Shown: in pieces, positions 30,642 to 39,396 of the stretch
Numbering within the stretch: position 1 is the stretch's first letter
Layout of the letters: each line of letters starts with the position of its first letter
Assembly: GCF_039649665.1 (NCBI RefSeq)
Contig: NZ_JBDJAW010000001.1
Coordinates: 434,001 to 498,000 of the forward strand
Direction of reading: 5' to 3'
DNA from: Microbispora sp. ZYX-F-249
GTDB taxonomy: Bacteria > Actinomycetota > Actinomycetes > Streptosporangiales > Streptosporangiaceae
DNA: 64,000 nucleotides
The notes under the pieces: model-generated
What the model was told of the DNA's origin: nothing
What the model saw: only the letters and a program-made list of their open reading frames with translations
The model's database searches: none
Position numbers and translations under genes: made by a program

Positions 30642-31262
30642 ATGAAGCGTCTTGCCATTCCCGCCGCCCTGCTCTCGGCCGGTCTGCTGGTCAGTGCCTG
30701 CGGCTCCACGGACACCGCGGGCCGCGACATGTCCGCCACGTCGTCGATGTCCGCGATGCCTGCCGAATCGCCGGCTCCTGCCACCAGCCCGGCCGCGGAC
30801 CACAACGACCGGGACATCCGGTTCGCGCAGATGATGATCCCGCACCACCATCAGGCCCTTGAAATGGCGAAGCTGGCGGAGGATCGGGCTGGTAGCAGCA
30901 AGGTCAAGGAGCTGGCCAAGCAGATCGAAGCCGCCCAGGATCCCGAGATCCGGACGATGACCGGCTGGCTCGAGAGCTGGGGCGTTCAGGCTCCCGGCGA
31001 GGACGGCATGCCGATGGACCATATGGACCACGGCATGCCCGGCATGATGTCCGCCGAGGACATGAGGAAGCTCGAAGGCCTCAAGGGCGCCGAATTCGAC
31101 AAGGCGTTCCTGACGATGATGATCCAGCACCATGAGGGTGCCATCACCATGGCCAAGGAGGAGCAGGGAGCCGGTGTCCACGAACCTGCCAAGCAGATGG
31201 CCGACTCCATCATCCCCGGTCAGTCCGCGGAGATCAGCACCATGAAGAAGCTCCTGAAGTAG
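30642..31262 (+). CDS. DUF305 lipoprotein
   Basis: This 206-residue secreted protein has a signal peptide with lipobox LVSAC (Cys20) and two DUF305 repeats with paired histidines (MMIPHHHQALEMAKLA and MMIQHHEGAITMAKEEQ). A Met/His-rich loop (DGMPMDHMDHGMPGMM) between them suits copper binding. DUF305 proteins are ferritin-like and frequently copper-linked, in keeping with csoR nearby. GGGAG lies before the ATG. A hairpin terminator follows. Confidence 0.9.
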   Translation: MKRLAIPAALLSAGLLVSACGSTDTAGRDMSATSSMSAMPAESPAPATSPAADHNDRDIRFAQMMIPHHHQALEMAKLAEDRAGSSKVKELAKQIEAAQDPEIRTMTGWLESWGVQAPGEDGMPMDHMDHGMPGMMSAEDMRKLEGLKGAEFDKAFLTMMIQHHEGAITMAKEEQGAGVHEPAKQMADSIIPGQSAEISTMKKLLK

Positions 31263-31271
31263 GACTCCCGG

Positions 31272-31304
31272 CGGGTGGGCGACGGGTCCCTCATCGCCCA
31301 CCCG
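31272..31304 (+). terminator. Hairpin after the DUF305 gene
   Basis: CGGGTGGGCGA (31272-31282) pairs with TCGCCCACCCG (31294-31304), eleven base pairs, ten bases after the DUF305 stop. No long T run follows. Confidence 0.6.
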
Positions 31305-31342
31305 TTCCTCGGATCCCAGGCGCGAGAAGGTGAGAACCGGGA

Positions 31343-31579
31343 GTGGTCGCCGCACTCATCGCCTTGGCCGGATGCGTGTTCCTGCTCGGGCACCTCGCGG
31401 GCCCCCTGCTGCTGCGCGCGCCCGGCCTGCTGGAACTGGCCGCCGACGACCACGCGGCACACCATCACGGAAGGGCTTCCCTGATCGGTGCGCTGCGGAA
31501 GCTCGCCGTCGCCTCTGCGGTCGGCGTCCCCGCCGTACTGGCGACCCTGGGCGTCATGATGCCGCCACTTGCTTGCTGA
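31343..31579 (+). CDS. Small two-TM membrane protein with His-rich loop
   Basis: From a GTG at 31343 this encodes 78 residues: a hydrophobic segment (VAALIALAGCVFLLGHLAG), a loop with DDHAAHHHGR, a second hydrophobic segment and a terminal cysteine. GAAGGTGAG lies about ten bases upstream. The histidines and its place after the DUF305 gene suggest a metal role, which is inference. No known family recognised. Confidence 0.5.
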   Translation: MVAALIALAGCVFLLGHLAGPLLLRAPGLLELAADDHAAHHHGRASLIGALRKLAVASAVGVPAVLATLGVMMPPLAC

Positions 31580-31603
31580 GCGTCTACGGCAGACATGTCG
31601 ATT

Positions 31604-32236
31604 TCACTGTGCGGGGAATTGCGGCCGAAGCATGGCGAGCAGCGTCGAAGTCAGCAGACGGGGAGCGGCATCCTGCGTGACCTTGCCCGCCTCTACTTCG
31701 TCGGCCGCCGTGTGGATCAGGCTGAACAGGCTGGTAACCATCCAGTCGAGCGGCAGGTCCTTGCGGAAGACGCCCTCCTCCTGTCCCCGGGCGACGAGGT
31801 GTTCGACGCGGTGGCGTACCGGGTCGTGGTGCCGGTTGAGCCGCTCGGCTCCCAACGTGGCCATCGCGTGGGTGCGCAGCCGCCGGTAGTGGTTCAGTAC
31901 CTGCCAGGTCGAATCGATCAGGTCCGCCAACGCCCGGTCCGCCGAGCCGTGGGAGCGGGCCAGGCAGTCGTCCGTCGCCTGCTCCGCCTTACTGATCGCG
32001 TGCACGACCAGCGCGTCGATCAGGTCCGCCCGGGAGGGGAAGTGCGCGTAGACGGTGACCCGGCCCAGCCCGGCGGCGCGGGCGACGTCGGCCATGCTGA
32101 CGTTGTCGTTCCTGCCGAACAGATCCAGGGCGGTGGCGAGGATGGTGGCGATGTTGCGCTCGGCGTCGGCCCGGCGGGGCGAGTCGTCCTCGTCCCGCCG
32201 CCCGTCCGCCGTACGGGTGTCGCGTGCCGTGACCAT
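31604..32236 (-). CDS. TetR-family regulator
   Basis: This 210-residue regulator has an N-terminal helix-turn-helix (VSMADVARAAGLGRVTVYAH, then FPSRADLIDAL). It is encoded just downstream of and in line with the MFS exporter gene (17-base gap), so it probably represses that pump together with itself. Two candidate operators lie upstream of the pump at 33758-33814. Confidence 0.9.
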   Translation of the reverse strand: MVTARDTRTADGRRDEDDSPRRADAERNIATILATALDLFGRNDNVSMADVARAAGLGRVTVYAHFPSRADLIDALVVHAISKAEQATDDCLARSHGSADRALADLIDSTWQVLNHYRRLRTHAMATLGAERLNRHHDPVRHRVEHLVARGQEEGVFRKDLPLDWMVTSLFSLIHTAADEVEAGKVTQDAAPRLLTSTLLAMLRPQFPAQ

Positions 32237-32253
32237 GGATGCAGCCTAGGTCC

Positions 32254-33699
32254 TCAGTGCGCGTGCGGCCCTGCGACGTGGTGTGGTCTGCCGCGTGGGA
32301 CCAGGACCAGGGTGACGAGGACGCCGAGAGCGGCACTGACGGCGCTCACGATGAAGGCGGTGCCGAAGCCGGTGATCGTGCCGGTCTCGATGCCCGTGGC
32401 TGCGACGGTGGAGACGACGGCGACGCCGACCGACCCGCCGACCTCGTGGAAGGTGTTGACCACGCCGGACGCAAGCCCGGCTTCCTGGTGGGAGATGTAG
32501 CCGAGCGCGGAGGTGGTGGCTGCGACGAACACCGCGCCGAGGCCGGCCGCGGCCACGGCGAAGCCCGGGACCAGGACCGCCCAGACGCCGGCCTCGGCGG
32601 ACAGGCCGGTGAGCAGCCAGGCGCCGGCGGCGGCGAGCGCCAACCCCGCGGCGGCGATCGGACGGCTGCCGGTGCGCCCGATGAGACGACTGCCGACATG
32701 CGCACCGATGCCGGTGGCCACCGCGACGGGCAGGAACATGAGACCGGTGCCGAGGGCGCTGTATCCCCGGGCGTGCTGCAGGTAGACGGAACCGAGGAAG
32801 AAGAAGCCGATCAGCAACGCGCTGGCGACCAGCATGAGGAATGCGCCCGCGAGGACGGGACGCCGGGAGAGCATGCGCACGTCCATGAGCGGCGCGCGAA
32901 CCCGCCTTTCCACGATCGCGAACCCGGCGTACAGCGCCAGGGCGGCGATCAGCGCCACGAGCGTCGTGGTCCCACCCCAGCCGGCGTCGCCCGCTTCGAC
33001 CAGTCCGTAGATGAGGGAGGCGGTCGCCCCGGTGACCAGCAACGCCCCGAGCAGATCGATCCGCCCCCGCCGAGCGTGGCGTGCCGGGGCCGGAACGGTG
33101 AACGGCAGGGCGATCAGCACCACGACGCCGACAGGGACGTTGATGAAGAACACCCATTCCCAGCCGGGGCCGGCCGTTATCGCGCCGCCCAGGATGACTC
33201 CCGCCGCCGATCCGATGCCGCCCAGAGCGGCCCAGACGCCCAGCGCTTTGTTGCGCTCAGCTCCGTGGAAGGCGGTCGTGACGATGGACAACGCCGCCGG
33301 GGAGAGCAGGGCCGCTCCGACTCCTTGTGCAACACGACCTGCGATCAGCACTGGTCCACTCGCGGCCAGGCCCGTCCCAAGCGACGCGAGGGTGAAGACG
33401 GCGAGACCGGCCAGCAGGGTCCGTCGCGCGCCGAGCGCGTCCGCGAGCCGGCCGCCCAGCAGCATCAGCCCTCCGAAGCAGAGGGTGTAGGCGGTGACCA
33501 CCCACGTGAGCGTTTCGCGGTCCAAGTGAAGGCCGGCGGTCATGCTGGGCAGCGCGACGTTCACGACGGTGACGTCGAGGATCAACATGAACTGGGCCAG
33601 GCAAACCAACGCGAGGGCCGCCCAGCGGCGCCGGTCGGGTGGGGTCTCGGGATGGGCCTGCACGTCATGCGGATGGCGAGCAGAGACGGGATGGCTCAC
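32254..33699 (-). CDS. MFS drug-efflux transporter (DHA2, 14-TM type)
   Basis: This 481-residue transporter has fourteen predicted helices, the DHA2 motif LILDVTVVNVALPSM in TM1, motif A in LLGGRLADALGARR and motif C in GPGWEWVFFINVPVG. It resembles the EmrB/QacA group and probably expels drugs with proton exchange. The GTG at 33699 is preceded by GGAGG eight bases away; an upstream ATG would add 17 residues. It is co-transcribed with the downstream TetR gene. Confidence 0.9.
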   Translation of the reverse strand: MSHPVSARHPHDVQAHPETPPDRRRWAALALVCLAQFMLILDVTVVNVALPSMTAGLHLDRETLTWVVTAYTLCFGGLMLLGGRLADALGARRTLLAGLAVFTLASLGTGLAASGPVLIAGRVAQGVGAALLSPAALSIVTTAFHGAERNKALGVWAALGGIGSAAGVILGGAITAGPGWEWVFFINVPVGVVVLIALPFTVPAPARHARRGRIDLLGALLVTGATASLIYGLVEAGDAGWGGTTTLVALIAALALYAGFAIVERRVRAPLMDVRMLSRRPVLAGAFLMLVASALLIGFFFLGSVYLQHARGYSALGTGLMFLPVAVATGIGAHVGSRLIGRTGSRPIAAAGLALAAAGAWLLTGLSAEAGVWAVLVPGFAVAAAGLGAVFVAATTSALGYISHQEAGLASGVVNTFHEVGGSVGVAVVSTVAATGIETGTITGFGTAFIVSAVSAALGVLVTLVLVPRGRPHHVAGPHAH

Positions 33700-33757
33700 G
33701 AGCGACCTCCGGAAGGGGACGTGAAGGCTGCACGACGAACCCGAGCGCACCGGATAA

Positions 33758-33814
33758 GTCGAACATGCGTGTACGGCTTAGCGTAGCCCAATAACCCGAA
33801 CAATGATGTACGAC
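33758..33814. promoter_or_regulatory. Two tandem TetR-type operators before the MFS gene
   Basis: GTCGAACATGCGTGTACGGC (33758-33777) and CCCGAACAATGATGTACGAC (33795-33814) are related imperfect palindromes of the form GtCGaACA-N4-TGTaCGaC, 37 bases apart, in the promoter of the MFS-TetR unit. Confidence 0.55.
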
Positions 33815-33922
33815 TTCGAGTGGCGGTGGATCGCCGCGATGAATCGGCAGGCCCGGCCTCGCCCGGTCGGCGGCGGCGACTCACGGCCGCCGCTTCGCCC
33901 GGGCCCCGCTTGCGGTCTTGCC

Positions 33923-33941
33923 AATACCCCCTAGGGGTATT
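33923..33941. promoter_or_regulatory. CsoR-type operator before the DUF4396 gene
   Basis: AATACCCCCTAGGGGTATT has 8-base inverted arms around a 3-base centre and is the best CsoR-like box in the window. It lies about 45 bases before the DUF4396 start. Confidence 0.7.
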
Positions 33942-33982
33942 ACCCTCGGGGGCCAGCGAGGCTACCCACACGGGTTGGAGTT

Positions 33983-34525
33983 GTGATGACCGAGCGGCAC
34001 CACCACGACCAGATGGAGCGCGAGTCCGGCGAGCACCCGCCGACCACGGATCACGCAGCCCATCCGCATCACGGCGCGGCCGGAACGAGAGCGTCCTGGC
34101 GGACGGCTGCGTCCGCGACGCTGCACTGCCTGACCGGGTGCGCCATCGGCGAAGTGCTGGGCTTGGTGATTTCCACCGCGCTCGGCTGGACCACCGGCCT
34201 GTCCGTCGCCTTGGCCGTCGTGCTCGCCTTCTTCTTCGGCTACCTGCTGACCCTGCTCCCCCTCCGCAGGGCTGGAGTGGGCTGGGGCAGCGCGATCAAA
34301 CTGGCGCTGGCGGCCGATACCGTCTCCATCATCGTGATGGAGATCGTGGACAACGGCGTCATGCTCGCCGTCCCGGGCGCCATGACCGCTACCCTGACGT
34401 CCGCGCTGTTCTGGGGCACTCTGGCGCTTGCCCTGCTCGTCGCCTTCCTGGTCACCACGCCGATCAACAAGTGGATCATCGGCAAGGGCAAGGGACACGC
34501 CGTAGTCCACGCCTACCACCACTGA
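33983..34525 (+). CDS. DUF4396 membrane protein
   Basis: This 180-residue protein starts with a His-rich segment (MTERHHHDQM and further histidines), then four membrane helices typical of DUF4396, including LHCLTGCAIGEVLGLVI, which has two cysteines. Its tail is also His-containing (VVHAYHH). Together with the CsoR-type box upstream this suggests a copper-inducible membrane protein; the family has no proven activity. Start is GTG 33983 or ATG 33986 after GGAG. Confidence 0.85.
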   Translation: MMTERHHHDQMERESGEHPPTTDHAAHPHHGAAGTRASWRTAASATLHCLTGCAIGEVLGLVISTALGWTTGLSVALAVVLAFFFGYLLTLLPLRRAGVGWGSAIKLALAADTVSIIVMEIVDNGVMLAVPGAMTATLTSALFWGTLALALLVAFLVTTPINKWIIGKGKGHAVVHAYHH

Positions 34526-34635
34526 GCAGCGGTGTGCGCGGCGTGTGCCCGCCAAGAAAAATCAGGGCCGGCGTTCGGCGAGCTCGCCGGCGGCGCGTCG
34601 CCAGGCGGCGGGCGCGGCGGGCCAGAGCGATCACG

Positions 34636-34785
34636 ATGGGGACGGTCTACTACAGCGCCGCGGACGAGCACGTGCGCCGCCTGCTGGCCGAAGGCCTGTT
34701 CCACGCCGATCACATCGACCGCGGCGAAGACCACGACCAGGAGCCGCCGGCCGCTGCGATACGGCCCGCCCGCGCCGCCTCCTGA
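34636..34785 (+). CDS. Small hypothetical protein
   Basis: This 49-residue frame begins MGTVYYSAADEHVRRLLAEG and continues LFHADHIDRGEDHDQEPP. It has strong G/C preference in third positions, unlike its surroundings, supporting translation. No convincing ribosome site and no known family. It lies 110 bases after the DUF4396 gene. Confidence 0.45.
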   Translation: MGTVYYSAADEHVRRLLAEGLFHADHIDRGEDHDQEPPAAAIRPARAAS

Positions 34786-34977
34786 CACAGGCGGCCGGAC
34801 CGCCCCCGCGATCAGCGTTGGCGGCGCGTGCCGGCGTCGCCGCCGTCCACGAGCTTCGCGGTCCGGCTCTTCCCCCGCTGTTCCCCCTGCCGTGTGGCCG
34901 GGCACGCCGTTGCCCCGGCGGCGCTGGAGCTGCACCGGGGCAACGGAGCCGGTTGAGGAGCGGAAAGGGGGACGAGC

Positions 34978-35799
34978 TCAGCGGGTGGAGCCGTAGCCGT
35001 CGCCGGATCCGTAGGCGCGGCCGGTCTCGTCGGCGTCGCCCTCGACGTCGATGCGCTCCTTGCGGACCTCGCCGCCGACTCGTTCCTGGTCGGTCACCTG
35101 GTCCTTGGTCATGCGGACCCGCTCGACCGGCACGGCCCGCTTGTCGACCACGGGGCGCTCCTCGTGCAGTGTCATCTCGTGCTCGGAGCCGGTGATGTCC
35201 GGGCCGCTCAGTGCCTCGTCCCGGTTGGCGTCGGTAATCGGCTCACGCTCGATCCGTACCTTCTCCCGGGTCACGGGTACGTCGACCTGCTCGTGCTCGG
35301 TGACCACGTACTTGCGCAGCCGGGCCTGGCCGGTCCGGTGCCGTTCGGTGCCGACCTGCAGCTGCTCCTCCGAGCGGGTCATCGCGTCGTCGCCGATGCC
35401 CAGGCGCTCGCGCTCCCGGCGTCCGCCGGTGTCGGCCCAGCCGGTCTCACCCGGCTGGTTGGCGCGCTTCCAGGAGGAGTCCCAGTCGATGTCGTAGTAG
35501 CGGTACAGGCGCCGCTCCTGCTCGGGCGGCAGGTGCCCGTCGGCGTCGAGGTCGACGTCGGGGGCGTCCTTGATGCGGTCCTTGTCGTAGGGGACTTCGA
35601 CGTGGTCGGCCACCAGGTCCGCGTCGCGCAGCGGGACGAAGGTCTCCTTCATGTTGAACAGGCCGCTCTTGACGCACAGCCATTCCGGCTGCCCGGTGGC
35701 GTCGTCGAGGAAGACGTGCTTGACCTCGCCGATCTTGTCGCCGTTGAGGTCGTAGACCGGGTGGTCGAGCACCATGGGGATCTGCTCGTGAGTGATCAC
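34978..35799 (-). CDS. PRC-barrel and DUF2382 stress-type protein
   Basis: This 273-residue soluble protein has an N-terminal PRC-barrel (HPVYDLNGDKIGEVKHVFLD, then ETFVPLRDADLVADHVEVPY) and a C-terminal DUF2382 domain (QARLRKYVVTEHEQVDVPVT, REPITDANRDEAL, DKRAVPVERVRMTKD). Such proteins are abundant, often stress-induced, and of unknown mechanism. I chose the GTG at 35799 after AAGGAG. A sigma-B-like promoter sequence lies upstream at 35842-35866. Confidence 0.9.
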   Translation of the reverse strand: MITHEQIPMVLDHPVYDLNGDKIGEVKHVFLDDATGQPEWLCVKSGLFNMKETFVPLRDADLVADHVEVPYDKDRIKDAPDVDLDADGHLPPEQERRLYRYYDIDWDSSWKRANQPGETGWADTGGRRERERLGIGDDAMTRSEEQLQVGTERHRTGQARLRKYVVTEHEQVDVPVTREKVRIEREPITDANRDEALSGPDITGSEHEMTLHEERPVVDKRAVPVERVRMTKDQVTDQERVGGEVRKERIDVEGDADETGRAYGSGDGYGSTR

Positions 35800-35841
35800 G
35801 TGCTTCTCCTTGCGTTGTCGCTTGATCGGTCCTTTGCCGAC

Positions 35842-35866
35842 ATACCGCTCACTTGAGGATGGAAAC
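35842..35866 (-). promoter_or_regulatory. Sigma-B-like promoter for the PRC-barrel gene
   Basis: Read on the minus strand, GTTT (35866-35863), a 15-base spacer and CGGTAT (35847-35842) match the actinobacterial stress-sigma consensus GTTT-N15/16-GGGTAT with one mismatch, 43 bases before the start codon. The remaining 35800-36204 gap contains no clear gene. Confidence 0.5.
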
Positions 35867-36204
35867 AATTTCTCTAGACATTTTTCGGGACATCTCGGCC
35901 TACACTCCGCAGGCGTTCGCCGTCCTGGCGCGACTGCCGGCGACCCTCGCCGTGCTGGTCCTCGCACCGGTCCTCGGCTTGACGTCGCTGGCCGGCATGG
36001 CAAGCGTGACCACGAACCCGGCACTGGCGGTGTCCCTCGGCCTGGCCGTCTTCGCGCCGCGTTCTCCCTCGGCCTGCCGCACCCGCGGCTCGCTGCCGCC
36101 GATGGACGGAGATGTGCGGGCCGTTGGGCTCTATCGGCCGAAAGGGGCTGGACGTTCGGATGGAGGGGAGAACCATCGTCGCCCCTGACGTCTGGAGGCC
36201 CTCC

Positions 36205-38511
36205 ATGTGGCGTTTCCTCAGTGCCGTGGATGATCGGGTGCTCGAGCGGGTGTTCCTGGCGGTGACCGGTGGTGCGCTGGTCGGCGGCGGTGTGGCCTGG
36301 ATGGCCGGGGCTTCGGGGGTCGCGGACGGGTTCTGGACGGCGGGGACCGCGGTGGCCGTCGTGCCTTCGGTGGTGTGGGTGTTCGCCGCCCTGCGGAAGC
36401 GACGGGCGGGTGTCGACCTGATCGCGGCGCTGGCGCTGGCCGGGACCCTGGCGGTCGGGGAGTACCTGGCCGGAGCCTTGATCGCGGTGATGCTGGCCAC
36501 CGGTCGGGCGCTGGACGCGGCGGCGGAGCGCCGGGCGTCGCGTGACCTGCGCGCGCTGTTGGAGCGTGCGCCGCGCTCCGCCCGCCGCCGCAGCGGCGGC
36601 GACGTGGTCGTCGTCGCCCTGGCGGAGGTGCGGGCGGGGGACGTGGTGGTGGTCGGCCCGGGCGAGGTGGTGCCCGTGGACGGCCGGGTGCTGACCGGAC
36701 CGGCGATGCTGGACGAGGCCGCGCTGACCGGGGAGTCGGCCCTCGTCGAACGCGGTATCGGCGAGGCGGTCCGCAGTGGGGTGGTGAACGCCGGCGGTGC
36801 GGTCGACGTCGAGGCGACGGCTACCGCCGAGGACAGCACCTACGCGCAGATCGTCCGGCTGGCCGAGCAGGCGGGTGCGCAGCGGGCGCCGGTGGTGCGG
36901 CTGGCCGAGCGGTACGCCGCCTGGTTCCTGCCGCTGTCCCTGGGGGTCGCCGGGGCGGCGTGGTTGATCAGCGGCTCTGCCGTGCGGGCGGTGGCGGTCC
37001 TGGTGGTGGCGACTCCGTGCCCGCTGCTGCTGGCCGCTCCGGTCGCGATCGTGTCGGGGCTGTCGCGGGCGGCGCGCCAGGGCGTCATCGTCCGGGACGG
37101 TGGCGCGCTGGAACGGCTGGGGCGAGCCCGCACTCTGCTGCTCGACAAGACAGGCACGCTGACCACGGGCCGTCCCCGGGTTCTGCAGGTGGCCGCCGCT
37201 CCGGGCCTGACACCGTCGCAGGTGCTGCGGCTGGCGGCGTCACTCGACCAGATGTCCGCTCACGTGCTGGCTGAGGCGATCGTCGCGGAAGCGCGAGCCC
37301 GCGGCTTGGCGCTGTCGGCCCCCCGGGAGGTGACCGAGGAGCCCGGCCGCGGCGTGACCGGCACGGTGGGCGGACAGCGCGTGAGCGTCGGTAAGACGGT
37401 GATACCCGTCGAGGCCCGTCCCGGCTGGGCTCGCGCCGCCGACAACCGGGCCGCCTTGGACGGCGCCGCCGTCGCCTGGCTCACCGTCGACGGAGTGCTG
37501 TCCGGCGCGATCTTGCTGCTGGACCCGTTGCGTCACGATGCTCCCCGTACGCTGCGACGGCTGCGCTCGGCGGGCATCGACCGCCTGCTGATGCTGACCG
37601 GCGACCGCGCCGAGCCCGCCCGTGAGGTGGCCGCGGTGGTCGGGCTGGACGAGGTACGGGCCGAGCAGTTGCCCGCCGACAAGGTCGCCGCGGTCAGAGC
37701 GGAAACCCCACGGGCGGTGACGGTCATGGTCGGCGACGGCATCAACGACGCCCCGGCGTTGTCGGCGGCCGACGTCGGGGTGGCGATGGGAGCGCGCGGG
37801 TCCACCGCCTCCTCCGAGGCCGCGGACGTGGTGCTGGTCACCGACCGGGTGGACCGGCTCGCCGACGCCATGGAGATCGCGGTGCGCACCCGGCGGATCG
37901 CCGTACAGTCGGCCGCGGGCGGCATGGCCATGTCGCTGGTGGCCATGGCGGCCGCGCTGCTGGGCTGGCTGCCGCCCGCGGCCGGGGCGCTGCTGCAGGA
38001 GGGGATCGATGTGGTGGTGATCGTCAACGCGCTGCGTGCCGTGCTGCCCCGGCGAGGCGCCCGGCCGGTGCTGGAGCCGGCCACCGAGGACCTGATCCGC
38101 CGATTCGCCGCCGAGCATGACGATCTCGCCGACGTGCTGGACGCCGTGCGTGACGCCGCGGGCCTGCTGGCGACCGAGCACGGGCCACGGGTGCTGGGCG
38201 CGGTGCGGGAGGTCGACCGGTTGCTGACCGAACGGCTGCTGCCGCATGAGTACGCCGAAGAGCATGAGCTCTACCCGGCGCTGGCCGATCCCCTCGGCGG
38301 AGTAGAGGCGACCGCGACCATGAGCCGGGCCCACAGCGAGATCGATCGCCTGGCCCGCCGGATCGCCACGCACGTGAAAGTCGCCGACACCGCCGGCCAG
38401 TTGCGGCCCGAGCAACTGGAGGATCTACGCGCCTGCCTGTACGGGCTGCACTCGGTGCTGCGGCTGCACTTCGTGCAGGAGGAGGAGAACTACTTCTCCC
38501 TCGCCCCCTGA
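36205..38511 (+). CDS. P1B-type metal ATPase with C-terminal hemerythrin domain
   Basis: This 768-residue transporter has the P-type ATPase motifs TGES (about 175-178), DKTGT (Asp near 314, the phosphorylation site) and GDGINDAP (near 510). The membrane metal site is TPCPLLL near 270 rather than CPC. After the last helices (about 630) comes a hemerythrin-like HHE domain with LLPHEYAEEHELYPAL, MSRAHSEIDRL and LHFVQEEENYF. This is the P1B-5 layout known from Acidothermus, associated with iron, nickel or cobalt. No N-terminal HMA domain is present. The ATG at 36205 has GGAGG upstream. Confidence 0.88.
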   Translation: MWRFLSAVDDRVLERVFLAVTGGALVGGGVAWMAGASGVADGFWTAGTAVAVVPSVVWVFAALRKRRAGVDLIAALALAGTLAVGEYLAGALIAVMLATGRALDAAAERRASRDLRALLERAPRSARRRSGGDVVVVALAEVRAGDVVVVGPGEVVPVDGRVLTGPAMLDEAALTGESALVERGIGEAVRSGVVNAGGAVDVEATATAEDSTYAQIVRLAEQAGAQRAPVVRLAERYAAWFLPLSLGVAGAAWLISGSAVRAVAVLVVATPCPLLLAAPVAIVSGLSRAARQGVIVRDGGALERLGRARTLLLDKTGTLTTGRPRVLQVAAAPGLTPSQVLRLAASLDQMSAHVLAEAIVAEARARGLALSAPREVTEEPGRGVTGTVGGQRVSVGKTVIPVEARPGWARAADNRAALDGAAVAWLTVDGVLSGAILLLDPLRHDAPRTLRRLRSAGIDRLLMLTGDRAEPAREVAAVVGLDEVRAEQLPADKVAAVRAETPRAVTVMVGDGINDAPALSAADVGVAMGARGSTASSEAADVVLVTDRVDRLADAMEIAVRTRRIAVQSAAGGMAMSLVAMAAALLGWLPPAAGALLQEGIDVVVIVNALRAVLPRRGARPVLEPATEDLIRRFAAEHDDLADVLDAVRDAAGLLATEHGPRVLGAVREVDRLLTERLLPHEYAEEHELYPALADPLGGVEATATMSRAHSEIDRLARRIATHVKVADTAGQLRPEQLEDLRACLYGLHSVLRLHFVQEEENYFSLAP

Positions 38512-38583
38512 CCGCCGGGGGTGTGGGACGTCAACGCTGTTCGCATGCCAGACGCCCGAAGGCGCGACCGATGATCTGTGTCC

Positions 38584-39063
38584 TCACTTCGTCCAGACGG
38601 CTTTCGCTCCGCTGTGGCCCGCTGCCACAACCGCGACAGTGCTTCCCACCCCGCCGACCAGAGCCAGGACGGTCAAGGCCACTGCTGCCGCGATCCGCCA
38701 CCATGGCCTGGGACTCGACGGTTTGCCCGGCGCCCGGCCGTTCCGCCCGGTGACGTAGGTCCGGGCACACGTGGCGACGACGGCCAGCCACAGGACGATG
38801 ACGAACGGCAGCACCAGCTCACCCAGCCCGGCATGCGCTTCGACGAGCTCGCTCTCTCCGACCTGTTCCTCCAGCGTCTCGCCGCTGCTGACCGTCAGAG
38901 GAACGGCTATCAGCCCGATCGTGGCGACGAACAGCACTGCCGGCCACAACCGGCGCGCCGCCGCGGGCCACAGGGCCATCAGGATCGTGCCGAGCGCGGC
39001 CAGCGGAACGAACGCCACGACGGCATGAGCGAACAGTGGGTGCAAGGGCAGACCCAACACCAC
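38584..39063 (-). CDS. DUF2231 membrane protein
   Basis: This 159-residue protein begins GLPLHPLFAHAVVAFVPLAA, the DUF2231 signature, and has four predicted membrane helices. The family is widespread and uncharacterised, sometimes linked to redox or metal genes. It converges with the P1B ATPase gene, leaving a 72-base spacer. Confidence 0.85.
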   Translation of the reverse strand: MVLGLPLHPLFAHAVVAFVPLAALGTILMALWPAAARRLWPAVLFVATIGLIAVPLTVSSGETLEEQVGESELVEAHAGLGELVLPFVIVLWLAVVATCARTYVTGRNGRAPGKPSSPRPWWRIAAAVALTVLALVGGVGSTVAVVAAGHSGAKAVWTK

Positions 39064-39189
39064 GCCCCTCCATCTCCCCGGCCCGGCTCACGACCCGGTG
39101 CGGTACCGAACTCCCCCGGCGCACTCACGGATCGCGGCGTACCCGTCGAGGCGATCGGTAACGGCCGGCCACTTAAAGCCTCTGACAGG

Positions 39190-39307
39190 TGAACGAAGAC
39201 AATCCGGGCAGGAGGTCTACTTCTCGATCACGGTTCCCGGGCCGGACGGCGGGGAGTCGTACGATCTGAACCTCAGCGCTTCGCTACTCGGCGGCGGCTG
39301 GTGCTGA
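39190..39307 (+). pseudogene. Possible C-terminal coding remnant
   Basis: A frame ending at 39307 reads SGQEVYFSITVPGPDGGESY and then DLNLSASLLGGGWC. It looks like the C-terminal beta-rich end of a secreted or enzyme domain, but the part before it has no protein-like character. The remaining 39064-39396 gap shows nothing else. Confidence 0.25.
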
Positions 39308-39396
39308 GGACGGCAGGGCCGCCGGCCTCCCCCTGACGACCAGGCCCTGGAGCGCTTCGTCGGTGGGACCTTCCTGCCGCTACTAAGGTTGTGGAC

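Noticed and set aside
35859-36188. A plus-strand frame with a hydrophobic stretch upstream of the P1B ATPase
   Set aside because: Its second half is out of character, it lacks a spaced ribosome site and it overlaps the promoter region and the upstream part of the ATPase gene; coding is unlikely though not excluded.
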